This document shows, piece by piece, positions 22,627 through 31,390 of a stretch of DNA of 31,457 nt. The notes below the pieces were generated by a model. That model ran no database searches. It was given only the letters and a program-made list of their open reading frames with translations, and was not told the origin of the DNA. How positions within the stretch are numbered: the first letter of the stretch is position 1; each line of letters begins with the position of its first letter. Made by a program: the position numbers and the translations under genes. The stretch spans positions 1 to 31,457 of the forward strand of contig CAMBZR010000037.1 of the NCBI GenBank assembly GCA_945872285.1. The letters run 5' to 3'. The stretch is from Bordetella parapertussis. Lineage in GTDB: Bacteria; Pseudomonadota; Gammaproteobacteria; Burkholderiales; Burkholderiaceae_B.

Positions 22627-23595
22627 ATGAGAACACTCTCGCGCACGTTGATCGCTGGACTATTAGGGTGGTTCATCGTCTCAGCCTCGGTGCATGGTGC
22701 CACATACCCTGACAAGCCAGTGACCATCGTCGTGCCTTACACCGCGGGCGGTGTCACGGATGTGTTCGGTCGAGCCATCGCCATGAAACTTTCGCGCAAT
22801 TGGGCGCAAACAGTCATTATTGATAACCGTGCAGGCGGTGGCACCATCATCGGTACCCAGCACGTGAGTCGTGCAGCGCCTGATGGCTACACACTTTTAT
22901 TAACCAGCTATGGCTTTACTTCGAACCCAATTCTACGCAAAAGTCTGCCCTACGATTCAGCCTCACTCACGCCACTTTTATTGATCGGTACATCCACCAA
23001 CATGTTGGTCATCAATGCCAAATTGCCCTATAAAGATCTGGCCGATGTATTGAAAATGGCGCGAGAAAAACCTGGCGCGTTAATACTAGCCTCGTCGGGC
23101 AATGGTTCAAGCCCTCATGTCGCAGCCGAACTGTTTGCCAAAGCCAGCGGCATCCAAATTACTCATATCCCCTATAAAGGGACTTCTCCTGCCATGAACG
23201 ATTTACTGGGCGGTCAAGTGCATGGGATTTTTGATGGCACGTCTGCCTTAGGCAATGTCAGCACCGGCAAGCTACGTGCGATCGCGATTGCCTCTGCACA
23301 AAGACACCCCAGCGCACCCGATACGCCGACCTTTCGAGAGCTTGGCGTCGACATGGTGTTTGGAGGCTGGTTCGGTTTTTTTGTACCTAGCGCAATGTCG
23401 CAGCCCCTGCAAGACACAATTTTTAAAGAGATAGAGGCTTCGATTGCAGATCCTGAGGTTAACGCCATCATCGCAAAAACAGGCTTGGTCATTGAAAATA
23501 AAACTCAAGAGCAATTTAAATTTTTCTTGAAAAATGAAAGCGAACGATTAAAACAACTGACCGAATCTGGAAGCGCCAGCATCACGGTTGAATAA
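22627..23595 (+). CDS. Bug/TctC-family substrate-binding protein, second of a tandem pair
   Basis: The ATG at 22627 (aagg upstream) begins a 322-residue protein with signal peptide RTLSRTLIAGLLGWFIVSAS to HGA. Landmarks are YPDKPVTIVVPYTAGGVTDV, DNRAGGGTIIG, APDGYTLLLTSYG and PYKGTSPAMNDLLGGQ. It is clearly the same family as the gene 50 bp upstream but diverged in the ligand pocket, so the two probably have different ligands or affinities. The enoyl-CoA hydratase gene follows after 53 bp. A frame extending back to 22534 overlaps the previous gene and lacks a signal at its start. Confidence 0.9.
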   Translation: MRTLSRTLIAGLLGWFIVSASVHGATYPDKPVTIVVPYTAGGVTDVFGRAIAMKLSRNWAQTVIIDNRAGGGTIIGTQHVSRAAPDGYTLLLTSYGFTSNPILRKSLPYDSASLTPLLLIGTSTNMLVINAKLPYKDLADVLKMAREKPGALILASSGNGSSPHVAAELFAKASGIQITHIPYKGTSPAMNDLLGGQVHGIFDGTSALGNVSTGKLRAIAIASAQRHPSAPDTPTFRELGVDMVFGGWFGFFVPSAMSQPLQDTIFKEIEASIADPEVNAIIAKTGLVIENKTQEQFKFFLKNESERLKQLTESGSASITVE

Positions 23596-23648
23596 GCGCC
23601 ATTTTCTGCATCACGATCAATTCGAATCACAAGAACCGGAGCACAACC

Positions 23649-24422
23649 ATGACCTTAGAAACAATCAACGTCACGATTGCAGAAAATATTGCCACTGTCA
23701 CGCTCAATCGACCGCCTGCAAATGCCCAAAATGCCCAGATGCGCAGCGAGTTGATCCAAACCTTTGATGGCTTTAATGACAACGACGCAGTCAAGGTTGT
23801 TGTGCTAACCGGACACGGAAAAATATTTTCTGCGGGTGCTGACTTAAACGAACGCCCAGGCCTGCGCGATCAAGAAGGTGCTTACTGGCGTCATAATCGC
23901 TTAGTACGCGAAACCGGCAACTCGATTGTCGAGTGCAACAAACCGGTCATTTGCGCGGTGAACGGCCCAGCGATTGGTGCGGGCTTTGGATTAATGACCA
24001 CCTGCGATATCTGGATTGCTTCGAACACCGCGTTCGTTGCGATGACCGAGATCAACGTCGGGTTAGCCGGTGGGACCGCCATGCTGCAAAGCGTTTTTGG
24101 TAAATCACGGGCGCGACGTATGTTTTTTACTGGCATGAAGGTCTCGGCCGACGAGCTATATCGACTCGGCTTAATTGAAGCGAGCTTACCTCCAGAAGAC
24201 TTGATGCCTTACACCATGGATCTTGCACGCGAAATCGCCAGCAAAGCACCAATCGCACTGCGCTATGCCAAAGAAGCAGCCCAAGTGACCGCTGTCATGC
24301 CCCGCCGCGAAGGCTATCGCTTTGAACAAAATCTGACCGTTGCGTTGTCAAAAACAGAAGATACCGCCGAGGCGCAACGTGCCTTCAAAGAAAAACGTGC
24401 GCCAGTTTATAAAGGCCGGTGA
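23649..24422 (+). CDS. Enoyl-CoA hydratase/isomerase (crotonase family)
   Basis: This 257-residue protein has the crotonase fold with oxyanion-hole segments FSAGADLNER (about residues 58-67) and NGPAIGAGFGLMTTCD (about 105-120), and MTEINVGLAGGTAML, where the Glu of the family TE/PE motif is kept. The second acidic position usual in true hydratases (the LP-E-x-x-G-G region) is replaced by LAGG, so hydration cannot be assumed; isomerase, hydrolase or lyase activity on a CoA thioester is possible. The Shine-Dalgarno ggag is 7 nt before ATG. It sits between the receptors and two acyl-CoA dehydrogenases and fits a beta-oxidation-like step. Confidence 0.9.
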   Translation: MTLETINVTIAENIATVTLNRPPANAQNAQMRSELIQTFDGFNDNDAVKVVVLTGHGKIFSAGADLNERPGLRDQEGAYWRHNRLVRETGNSIVECNKPVICAVNGPAIGAGFGLMTTCDIWIASNTAFVAMTEINVGLAGGTAMLQSVFGKSRARRMFFTGMKVSADELYRLGLIEASLPPEDLMPYTMDLAREIASKAPIALRYAKEAAQVTAVMPRREGYRFEQNLTVALSKTEDTAEAQRAFKEKRAPVYKGR

Positions 24423-24547
24423 CCCGTTGTTCCATTGTTTCGCAACCTAAGCTTCGATGCAACGACATCCCTTGCTCACAAAGGGATTCGAGCGCTCGGT
24501 AGCACAGTGCTATGACCCAGACAATTTAAAGCGATACCGGTATCACC
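24423..24547. other. Intergenic gap with short inverted repeats
   Basis: No gene. Short inverted repeats such as gcac-agtgc near 24502-24512 and a near-palindromic ataccggtat before the ATG could be operator-like, which would make the dehydrogenase genes a separately controlled unit. No clear -35/-10 pair. Confidence 0.3.
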
Positions 24548-25726
24548 ATGAACTCAACACTCAAAGATGACGCGTTTTATGAAGCATTTCGTCGCGAATT
24601 ATTCGCCTTTGCCGACGAGCAGTGCCCGCCAGTGGTGCGGGCAGTCGTCGCAAGTGGGGGCAAGTTAGGGCGCGAGCAGTACAGCGCCTGGCAAAAAAAG
24701 GTGTTTGCGCGCGGCTGGGGGGCACCGAGTTGGCCTGTCGAACACGGCGGCACGGGCTGGGACGTTAAACAGCGTTTGATTTTTGAAGAAGTCATGGCGC
24801 AATCGTACTGCCCACCGATCTATCATCACGGCGTCGGGCATATTGGCCCTGTCATTATGCAGTTTGGAACACCAGCGCAACAGCAGCGTTTCTTACCAAA
24901 AATCTTAGATGGCTCTGAGTGGTGGTGCCAAGGCTATTCAGAACCAGGCTCAGGCTCTGACCTCGCGTCTTTGCGTACAAGCGCCGTGCGTGATGGTGAA
25001 TACTATGTGATCAACGGTCAAAAAATGTGGACTTCGCATGCCCACGAGGCCGATATGATGTACACCTTGGTACGCACGGCAAAAGAATCGCGCAAGCAGG
25101 ATGGCATCTCTTTAATCTTGATCCCGTTAGATACCCCAGGCATCGCGATTCGACCCATCCGCACGATTGATGGCTGGCATCACGTCAATGAAGTGTTCTT
25201 AAGCGATGTCCGTGTGCATCAAAGCTACTTGGTGGGCGAAGAGGGCCGCGCATGGCGCTACGCAAAATACTTGCTTGAGCGCGAGCGACTCCCCCCTGCC
25301 AGCGTCGCACGTTTAACGCTTTTATGGCAGCGCGCAAAGCTTCTGATCGAAGTACAGGCGAGCAAAGATGCACAAACGCGTGATCTCAGCAGTCTGTCGC
25401 ATCGCTTACTGCTCATTGAAGGTGCGCTGCTAGGTGCACGTGAAATGCTCTCAAGTGCAACCGAAGCGCTGATGCAGCAACAGCCCTTAGGGATGAAACC
25501 CTCTGCACTGAAACTGCAATGCAGTGATCTCGCTCAACAGTTGGTAGAGCTGGCGATTGATGCGGTGGGCCCAGAGGTTGCAACGCGCTTTATTCATTTA
25601 GACGGTACGCAAGAAGATGATGCGCTGTGGGCGCATAACTATTTGTACTTTAGAAGTCGCACGATTGCTGGCGGAACGACTGAAGTGCAACGCAACGTCG
25701 TCGCTCGTGAAATCTTTGGAGAATGA
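24548..25726 (+). CDS. Acyl-CoA dehydrogenase (first of a pair)
   Basis: This 392-residue flavoprotein has all three family domains: helical N-terminal part with GWGAPSWPVEHGGTGW, beta domain with QGYSEPGSGSDLASLRTSA (FAD/substrate signature) and INGQKMWTSHAHEADMM, and C-terminal helices ending RTIAGGTTEVQRNVVAREIF, the conserved G-G-T-x-E-x-Q flavin-binding end. It oxidises an acyl-CoA to the enoyl-CoA and passes electrons to ETF. The close neighbour at 25730 (3-bp gap) is a second, less canonical dehydrogenase, so the two may form an alpha2-beta2 heteromer as known for steroid side-chain dehydrogenases. The substrate is not determined. Confidence 0.93.
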   Translation: MNSTLKDDAFYEAFRRELFAFADEQCPPVVRAVVASGGKLGREQYSAWQKKVFARGWGAPSWPVEHGGTGWDVKQRLIFEEVMAQSYCPPIYHHGVGHIGPVIMQFGTPAQQQRFLPKILDGSEWWCQGYSEPGSGSDLASLRTSAVRDGEYYVINGQKMWTSHAHEADMMYTLVRTAKESRKQDGISLILIPLDTPGIAIRPIRTIDGWHHVNEVFLSDVRVHQSYLVGEEGRAWRYAKYLLERERLPPASVARLTLLWQRAKLLIEVQASKDAQTRDLSSLSHRLLLIEGALLGAREMLSSATEALMQQQPLGMKPSALKLQCSDLAQQLVELAIDAVGPEVATRFIHLDGTQEDDALWAHNYLYFRSRTIAGGTTEVQRNVVAREIFGE

Positions 25727-25729
25727 AGC

Positions 25730-26812
25730 ATGACTTTCACAACTCAGGCGCTGGTCGAAGGCCCGGTCTTTGAGTCTGCATTGCGCTTCGCTGCTGACTA
25801 CAATAGTCAAGAACCGACCAACAACGATCCGATTGCTCAAATGGGTTGGGCGGCAACGCTGATCCCAGAACAAGATGGCGGCGCGGGTGGCACGCTGGAT
25901 GATCTTGTAGCCATCATTAACGGGCTAGGACAACACGCGCTAACGTTGCCTCTGCTTGAACGTTGCGCCCTCACACCACTATTGCTTGCAGCGATTGAAC
26001 CACCGGCCACCCGTCGGCAATGGTTAACCGGAATTGCAAACGGAACCCACGCAATTTCGACGTTAAGCACCACACAGCCCGACTTAGGTCTAAGCGCGCT
26101 TAGCGCCACAATAGTTCCTGGCAACGAGCGCTTTGCGCTACAAGGTCATTTGCTAGGCGCCACGCTTTGCACGCACGCGACCCACTATCTCGTTCTTGCC
26201 AAGCAGACACACTCAACGCAAGCCTCGATTTTTTTAATGACCGCCGCAGAACTGCCAGCTCCGACCAAGCACTATCGTTCAATTGACGGAGTTCAGACGG
26301 TTGATCTGACTTTTGAAAAATTGTCTATCTCTGCCAGTCAGTGCCTCGCCCAAGGCGCCACGGCGAGCGCTGCAATCGCGGCGGCGCAAAACATGGCGCT
26401 TCTGGCCACTGCAATCGACACGGTGTCAGGCTTAGGGTCGTTGCTTGAACATACGATTCAATACCTTAAAACGCGCACCCAGTTTGACGTCACACTTTCG
26501 AGTTTTCAGGCTTTGCGTCATCGTACCGTTGAGATGTATGTTCGTTACGAGTCAGCGCGTGGCATGCTGCAAGAGTGTCTGCGCCATGCTCTAACTGACC
26601 CTGAGCACACTCGACGCCTTCGTTTACTGAAACTTTGCCTAGGCGACGCAGCGCGCTTTTGCGCCCAAGCTGCGATTCAATTGCACGGCGGCATGGGGAT
26701 GAGTGAAGAAACGCTTGCCGCGCGCTTGGCTCAACGCTTAATTACCAATGAATATCGCTACGGCGACCGGCTCTTTCACACCAAGGCGTTAAAAAACCTA
26801 CACACCTCATGA
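25730..26812 (+). CDS. Acyl-CoA dehydrogenase-like protein (second of a pair)
   Basis: This 360-residue protein is shorter and more diverged than its partner. GWAATLIPEQDGGAGGTLDD marks the N-terminal domain and IQLHGGMGMSEETLAARLAQ the C-terminal helix region, but the middle beta domain lacks the usual EPGSGSD signature and the C-terminus lacks GGTxEIQ. This is the pattern of the partner subunit in heteromeric acyl-CoA dehydrogenases, where active-site parts are divided between chains. The start is 3 bp after the previous stop, and its own stop overlaps the CoA-ligase start (ATGA), so the three genes are co-translated. Confidence 0.87.
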   Translation: MTFTTQALVEGPVFESALRFAADYNSQEPTNNDPIAQMGWAATLIPEQDGGAGGTLDDLVAIINGLGQHALTLPLLERCALTPLLLAAIEPPATRRQWLTGIANGTHAISTLSTTQPDLGLSALSATIVPGNERFALQGHLLGATLCTHATHYLVLAKQTHSTQASIFLMTAAELPAPTKHYRSIDGVQTVDLTFEKLSISASQCLAQGATASAAIAAAQNMALLATAIDTVSGLGSLLEHTIQYLKTRTQFDVTLSSFQALRHRTVEMYVRYESARGMLQECLRHALTDPEHTRRLRLLKLCLGDAARFCAQAAIQLHGGMGMSEETLAARLAQRLITNEYRYGDRLFHTKALKNLHTS

Positions 26813-28905
26813 CAACGATCGCCAACAACCACCCATTACACGGACTGTTTGAACCCCAAACGGTCGCAATCTTAGGCGCTTCGTCTGAGCCCAATAAATT
26901 AGGCGGCAGACCGATTCGCTTTTTGCGCGATGGCGGCTTTCAGGGCAAGGTGTATCCCGTTAATAGCCGTAATCCCGAGATTCAAGGCTATCCAGCCTTT
27001 GCCTCAATTAAAGACATCCCGGGGCCCGTTGACCAGGCCATCATTATTTTGCCCGCGGCGGCTTGCCAAGCGGCTCTAGAAGAATGTGGCGAAAAAGGTG
27101 TGAAAGTTGTTCAGGTATTTAGCTCAGGTTTTGCTGAGGTTGGGCCCGAAGGGGTACTCGCGCAAAAACAATTAGTCGCCACAGCCAAACGTTATGGCAT
27201 GAAGCTGCTTGGCCCAAATTGCTTAGGCGTCGTCAGTGTGGTCAATCGCTTCTTTGCGACCTTTTCAACCGCACTTGAAGCGCTTACCCCCTCGCCTGGA
27301 ACGATATCGATCGCCACTCAAAGTGGCGCCTTTGGTTCGTGCGCCTACTCGATTGCGATTCAACGCAACATGGGACTGAGCCGTATCGTTGCAACGGGTA
27401 ATGAAGCCCACATTGATGTGGCTGAGTGTATCGATTATTTTGCGCAAGACCCAGGCACCAAGGTGATCTGTACGGCAATTGAAGGCTGTCAGGATGGTAA
27501 TCGGCTGCGCGCCGCGTTATTAAAAGCGGCGCAAAACAATAAGCCTGTCATTATCATGAAAGTGGGAACGTCTGCAGTGGGCATCGCTGCCGCGGCCACA
27601 CACACGGGTTCACTCGCGGGTAACGATGCGATCTATGACGCGATTTTTGCAGAGTGCGGCGCTTGGCGGGCACAGACTATCGAAGAGATGCTTGATGTCG
27701 CCTATTTTTGTTCGAAATTACCAGTGCCAAAAAACGATCAAGCAGGTATCGTGACGGTCTCGGGCGGTATCGGAATTTTAATGGCCGATGCGGCCGAAAC
27801 CCATTCCATTGCGTTACCCGAACTACCGCCTGCCGCCGTACAAAAAATGGTTGAGTTATTGCCTTTTGCACCGATTGGCAATCCGCTAGACACCACTGCG
27901 CAGGTCACCGCCGTCAAAGATGGTACGACACGTACGATGGAGATCATCTTAACTGAGACTCAGTGGTCAACCCTATTTCTATACATGGCTCAAAGTGCTT
28001 GCGCACCCAAACGCTTTGAATCCATGCGGCTGTCCCTGATTGCGCTTAAACAAAGGCATCCAGAGCGCAGCCTGATCTTGATTGGCCCGTCAGACGATGC
28101 AGTGCGTCTGTCTCTTGAAAACGATGGTTTTATTGTGATGACAGATCCGAGCCGAGCCGTCGTTGCGGCCCATGCCTGCATGACCCTAGCGCAGCGCCGC
28201 GCGCACTTAGTCCCCGTTCCTCCACGCCGCGAAGCAGCACCGAAACTTCAACATATCCAAACTGAGGCGCAAGCCAAACAACTGTTAGCCCAGCATGGCA
28301 TCCCTAGCTTGCAAGAGCGGATATGTGCCACCCGCCCTGAAGCGATTACCGCTGCAAACGCCCTTGGGATGCCGGTGGTTGTCAAAATACTGTCGCCCGA
28401 CATTCAACATAAAACCGAGATTGGCGGAGTTGTATTAAATCTGTCATCTGAACAAGCGGTTGCCGAAGCGTTTGACCTGGTCACTGAGCGTGCCCTGACT
28501 GCCCGGCCTGACGCACGCATAGAGGGTGTGTTGGTTTCACAGATGGCAGGCCCAGGGCTTGAAACCATCTTGGGCGTGCATCAAGATCCTGTCTTTGGCC
28601 CGATGATAATGTTTGGCTTAGGGGGCATCTCGGTCGAACTCTTCAAAGATGTTGCCTTTGCCTCAGCGCCACTTTCGCAAGACTCGGCGCTGGCGTTAAT
28701 TAAACGGGTACGTGCTTCAAAACTTTTAACTGGCTGGCGGGGGCAAGCGCCCTATGATCAGCAGGCCTTAATCAATGCGCTTGTCGCGCTATCAAACTTT
28801 GCGCTGACTTATTCAGACCAACTTGAAGGCGTCGACATCAATCCATTTTTAGTACGACACAAAGGCGCTGTTTGCCTGGATGCTTTGATTACAATACGCG
28901 CTTGA
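26809..28905 (+). CDS. ADP-forming acyl-CoA synthetase (acetate-CoA ligase family)
   Basis: This 698-residue protein fuses a CoA-binding Rossmann domain (TVAILGASSEPNKLGGRPIR, then KVYPVNSRNP), a succinyl-CoA-ligase-like middle with ATQSGAFGSCAYSIA and ATHTGSLAGNDAIYDAIFAE (phospho-His helix; the His in AATHTGS), and an ATP-grasp C-terminal part with VVKILSPDIQHKTEIGGVVL and DPVFGPMIMFGLGG. Such enzymes join a carboxylate to CoA with ATP, giving ADP and phosphate. In this operon it would activate the imported acid before dehydrogenation. Length and domain order are normal. The GNAT domain found in some relatives is absent. Confidence 0.92.
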   Translation: MTTIANNHPLHGLFEPQTVAILGASSEPNKLGGRPIRFLRDGGFQGKVYPVNSRNPEIQGYPAFASIKDIPGPVDQAIIILPAAACQAALEECGEKGVKVVQVFSSGFAEVGPEGVLAQKQLVATAKRYGMKLLGPNCLGVVSVVNRFFATFSTALEALTPSPGTISIATQSGAFGSCAYSIAIQRNMGLSRIVATGNEAHIDVAECIDYFAQDPGTKVICTAIEGCQDGNRLRAALLKAAQNNKPVIIMKVGTSAVGIAAAATHTGSLAGNDAIYDAIFAECGAWRAQTIEEMLDVAYFCSKLPVPKNDQAGIVTVSGGIGILMADAAETHSIALPELPPAAVQKMVELLPFAPIGNPLDTTAQVTAVKDGTTRTMEIILTETQWSTLFLYMAQSACAPKRFESMRLSLIALKQRHPERSLILIGPSDDAVRLSLENDGFIVMTDPSRAVVAAHACMTLAQRRAHLVPVPPRREAAPKLQHIQTEAQAKQLLAQHGIPSLQERICATRPEAITAANALGMPVVVKILSPDIQHKTEIGGVVLNLSSEQAVAEAFDLVTERALTARPDARIEGVLVSQMAGPGLETILGVHQDPVFGPMIMFGLGGISVELFKDVAFASAPLSQDSALALIKRVRASKLLTGWRGQAPYDQQALINALVALSNFALTYSDQLEGVDINPFLVRHKGAVCLDALITIRA

Positions 28906-28929
28906 GTCACCCATCAAAAAGCGCGGGCA

Positions 28930-29949
28930 ATGATCCCTTACCCTGAAACACTCTGGCAAATCATCCTGATGGCGGCACTCTTGATTGCAGCGGTCATCAA
29001 CGCCGTGCATCAAGCAGAAGTGATCGCACACAAAACGGGCGAACCGCTTGGTACGCTTGTGCTAGCGATTTCGGTGACCATTATTGAAGTCGCGCTGATT
29101 GTTTCAATTATGTTGTCGGCAGGTGCCAATGGCGCCTTGATAGCACGGGACTCTGTTTTTGCTGCGGTCATGATCGTGATGAATGGTGTGATTGGGGTTT
29201 CAATATTTTTAGGTGGCCTGCGACACCGTATTCTTTCGTTTCGCGTTGAGGGTACAAACTCAAGCCTTGCGGTTTTAATTGCGCTGGCAGTGCTCACCTT
29301 AGTCATGCCTAATTTCACCACGACGACCACAGGCCCAACGTTCTCACATAGCCAATTGATGCTTGCGGGTGTTTTGTCTTTGGTTCTTTATGGCACGTTT
29401 GTTTTTATTCAAACCGTACGTCATCGTGACTATTTTTTACCGCAACACGAAGCTGCAATCTCAGACCCCGAAAGTCATGCGCCTGCACCGTCAAATACCA
29501 AAACAGTCATCGGCGTGATCTTGCTGCTCGTTTCGTTGGTCGCTGTTGTTTTACTTGCCAAGGCACTGAGCCCCTCAATCGAAGCAGCAATCGATAGCGT
29601 CGGTGCGCCACGCTCGGTGGTCGGTATTGCGATCGCACTGTTAGTATTGCTGCCAGAAGGGGTTGCCGCCACGCGCGCCGCAATGGCAAATCGCCTTCAG
29701 ACAAGCCTGAACCTCTCGCTTGGCTCAGCATTGGCCAGCATCGGACTCACCATTCCGGCAGTCGCTTTTATCTCAGTTTTTTTTGATTTACCGTTAAGCC
29801 TAGGGGTCGATAATATCGGCATGACGTTTTTAGCGCTAACCTTTTTTCTCAGCCTGCTGACTATCGCAATTGGGCGCGCCACCGTGTTACAAGGCGTCGT
29901 ACATTTGGTTGTTTTTGCAGCCTATCTGTTTTTAAGCTTGGTACCCTAA
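28930..29949 (+). CDS. chaA: Calcium/cation:proton antiporter, ChaA-like (CaCA superfamily)
   Basis: This 339-residue inner-membrane protein has about eleven hydrophobic segments and the two alpha-repeats of the CaCA superfamily: HKTGEPLGTLVLAISVTIIE (about residues 34-53, acidic Glu in the membrane) and LPEGVAATRAAMANRLQTSL (about 239-258) followed by SLGSALASIGLT. A hydrophilic loop around residues 175-195 separates the halves. ChaA-type proteins expel Ca2+ or Na+/K+ in exchange for protons. It starts 24 bp after the CoA-ligase gene with a weak ribosome site, so it may be co-transcribed, although its job seems unrelated. Confidence 0.87.
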   Translation: MIPYPETLWQIILMAALLIAAVINAVHQAEVIAHKTGEPLGTLVLAISVTIIEVALIVSIMLSAGANGALIARDSVFAAVMIVMNGVIGVSIFLGGLRHRILSFRVEGTNSSLAVLIALAVLTLVMPNFTTTTTGPTFSHSQLMLAGVLSLVLYGTFVFIQTVRHRDYFLPQHEAAISDPESHAPAPSNTKTVIGVILLLVSLVAVVLLAKALSPSIEAAIDSVGAPRSVVGIAIALLVLLPEGVAATRAAMANRLQTSLNLSLGSALASIGLTIPAVAFISVFFDLPLSLGVDNIGMTFLALTFFLSLLTIAIGRATVLQGVVHLVVFAAYLFLSLVP

Positions 29950-29961
29950 GCAGGCTTAGCG

Positions 29962-31287
29962 TTAAAGCCTAACGGCTAAAAGAGCCGAGCGACCGATTTT
30001 TGCAGGCGCAAGTGTGACAACTGGCGCAGGTTCGCTCAAACCAGCGGCCTTTGCTTGCTGCACAAAAGATCTAAGTGGCGCCTGCGTTCGATCGGCCAAA
30101 CGCTTTAAGCCAGCCTCCCACTCCCAAATCATCCGAGCACCAATCACCTCAAACCCTTGTGTGTGTCTGGTTCGGTATAGCAAGTCTGAAAAAACAGCGG
30201 CAGTTGCGTCGCACACGATTTGCGCTAACTCGCGTTGACGTGGCGGGTCAATTAAAAAATGCTGCTGTAAAACTTGCCAGAGAACCTTTCCGGGCTCCCA
30301 GACTTTACGACCACCTAAATGCATCGCGGGAGGATTGTGTGCGTAGTCCTCGAAGGCGCGAATCGTCAACAGATCATAAATGGGCGCCACGCGAATCTGC
30401 TCACCTGACGAATATAAAAAACCAATATTTTTTGTATGGCAATCTGCATTGCCCAGCGCATAAGAGAGCAACGCAGTCACTGCCAGATGCTCAAGCGCCT
30501 CGCGCTGCTCAGCCGAGGCAATCCATTGCCTCGCAAGCCGTGCGACCCGCTCCCATGTTGAATCGTATTTGTCATCCGCCGACAAACCAAGCAAGCTGCA
30601 ACAATCTTCAAAGCCAAGTCGCTCCCCCGTTGAGGGATCAATATCAAAGCGCTCAACTGCCAGCACGTGCCCATCATCGGACACTGCAGTGTGGGCTGTG
30701 GCAAAGCCAGTTTTTTGCGCGACCTGCATGGACAGATACTCGTTTAATGCCATAAAAGCGAGCTTGCCTGACCCACTTTTAATAATATGTCGCTCTGTTG
30801 GTAAGGTTTTTTTCTCTGCTGAAACATTTGCACTAGGCGTCAAAAACTTTGGCACAACACCAGACACGCCCGAGGCAGAAAACTGCAAGAGTAATTCTGC
30901 AAAACGTCGTTGCGATGATTCCCCGTGCAGCAATGGACCCAACTCGATTTGCGCAGCCTGCAGCGATACGGTTTGGCCAGCGCTCACCTGTACCCGACCC
31001 ACCATGTTGTGCCCCACCACTGCCAATAGGTCTAGCGGCCGCGCACCCAGGTGTGGCCCAAGCTGTTGCTTGAGAGCCGCCAACAAAAAACCTTCAGGTA
31101 AGTTCACCTGAAAAAATGGATGCAAGGTGGGCCACGAGTAGCTTTGGGATTGCACTGGCATCAACAGCGACACAAAGTCTGCCGACTTGACATCCCGATC
31201 GTAGGTGAGGTGGTGCTCAAAACCATCGCGGGTACTCAGCACAGCCACCCGCCGGCCTTGCACAAAAACGTTCAGTTCTTGCGTCAT
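29962..31287 (-). CDS. hipA: HipA-family serine/threonine kinase toxin
   Basis: This 441-residue protein has the N-terminal HipA domain (NVFVQGRRVAVL, then PLLDLL-like HLGARPLDLLAVVGHNMVGR), the activation-loop region SGVVPKFLTP whose Ser is autophosphorylated in HipA, the ATP-binding Lys in HIIKSG, the catalytic loop ALGNADCHTKNIGFL and the metal-binding IYDLL. In E. coli HipA phosphorylates glutamyl-tRNA synthetase and causes dormancy, and is held in check by the DNA-binding HipB. All kinase residues appear present, so the toxin should be active. Its ATG overlaps the stop of a hipB-like reading frame as ATGA, the normal coupling, but that frame is truncated. The downstream end converges on the antiporter gene, 12 bp away. 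Confidence 0.88.
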   Translation of the reverse strand: MTQELNVFVQGRRVAVLSTRDGFEHHLTYDRDVKSADFVSLLMPVQSQSYSWPTLHPFFQVNLPEGFLLAALKQQLGPHLGARPLDLLAVVGHNMVGRVQVSAGQTVSLQAAQIELGPLLHGESSQRRFAELLLQFSASGVSGVVPKFLTPSANVSAEKKTLPTERHIIKSGSGKLAFMALNEYLSMQVAQKTGFATAHTAVSDDGHVLAVERFDIDPSTGERLGFEDCCSLLGLSADDKYDSTWERVARLARQWIASAEQREALEHLAVTALLSYALGNADCHTKNIGFLYSSGEQIRVAPIYDLLTIRAFEDYAHNPPAMHLGGRKVWEPGKVLWQVLQQHFLIDPPRQRELAQIVCDATAAVFSDLLYRTRHTQGFEVIGARMIWEWEAGLKRLADRTQAPLRSFVQQAKAAGLSEPAPVVTLAPAKIGRSALLAVRL

Positions 31288-31388
31288 CGTGATTCAGGGC
31301 CCGTATTGGCCGAGGCACGCACTTCGTCTAAGACCTCGCTTAAGGTGGGTCGGGCACCTGTCAGAGCCACCAACTCGAGGTCGTAACC
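31284..31388 (-). pseudogene. Truncated HipB-type antitoxin C-terminus
   Basis: The frame reads GYDLELVALTGARPTLSEVL then DEVRASANTGPESR to TGA. LGYDLELV...RPTLxEVL is typical of the region after the helix-turn-helix of HipB-like antitoxins. An in-frame TAG stands directly before it (31389-31391) and the DNA upstream is the start of a gene on the other strand, so the DNA-binding domain has been lost. About 34 codons remain and no convincing start exists. Confidence 0.6.
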
Positions 31389-31390
31389 CT

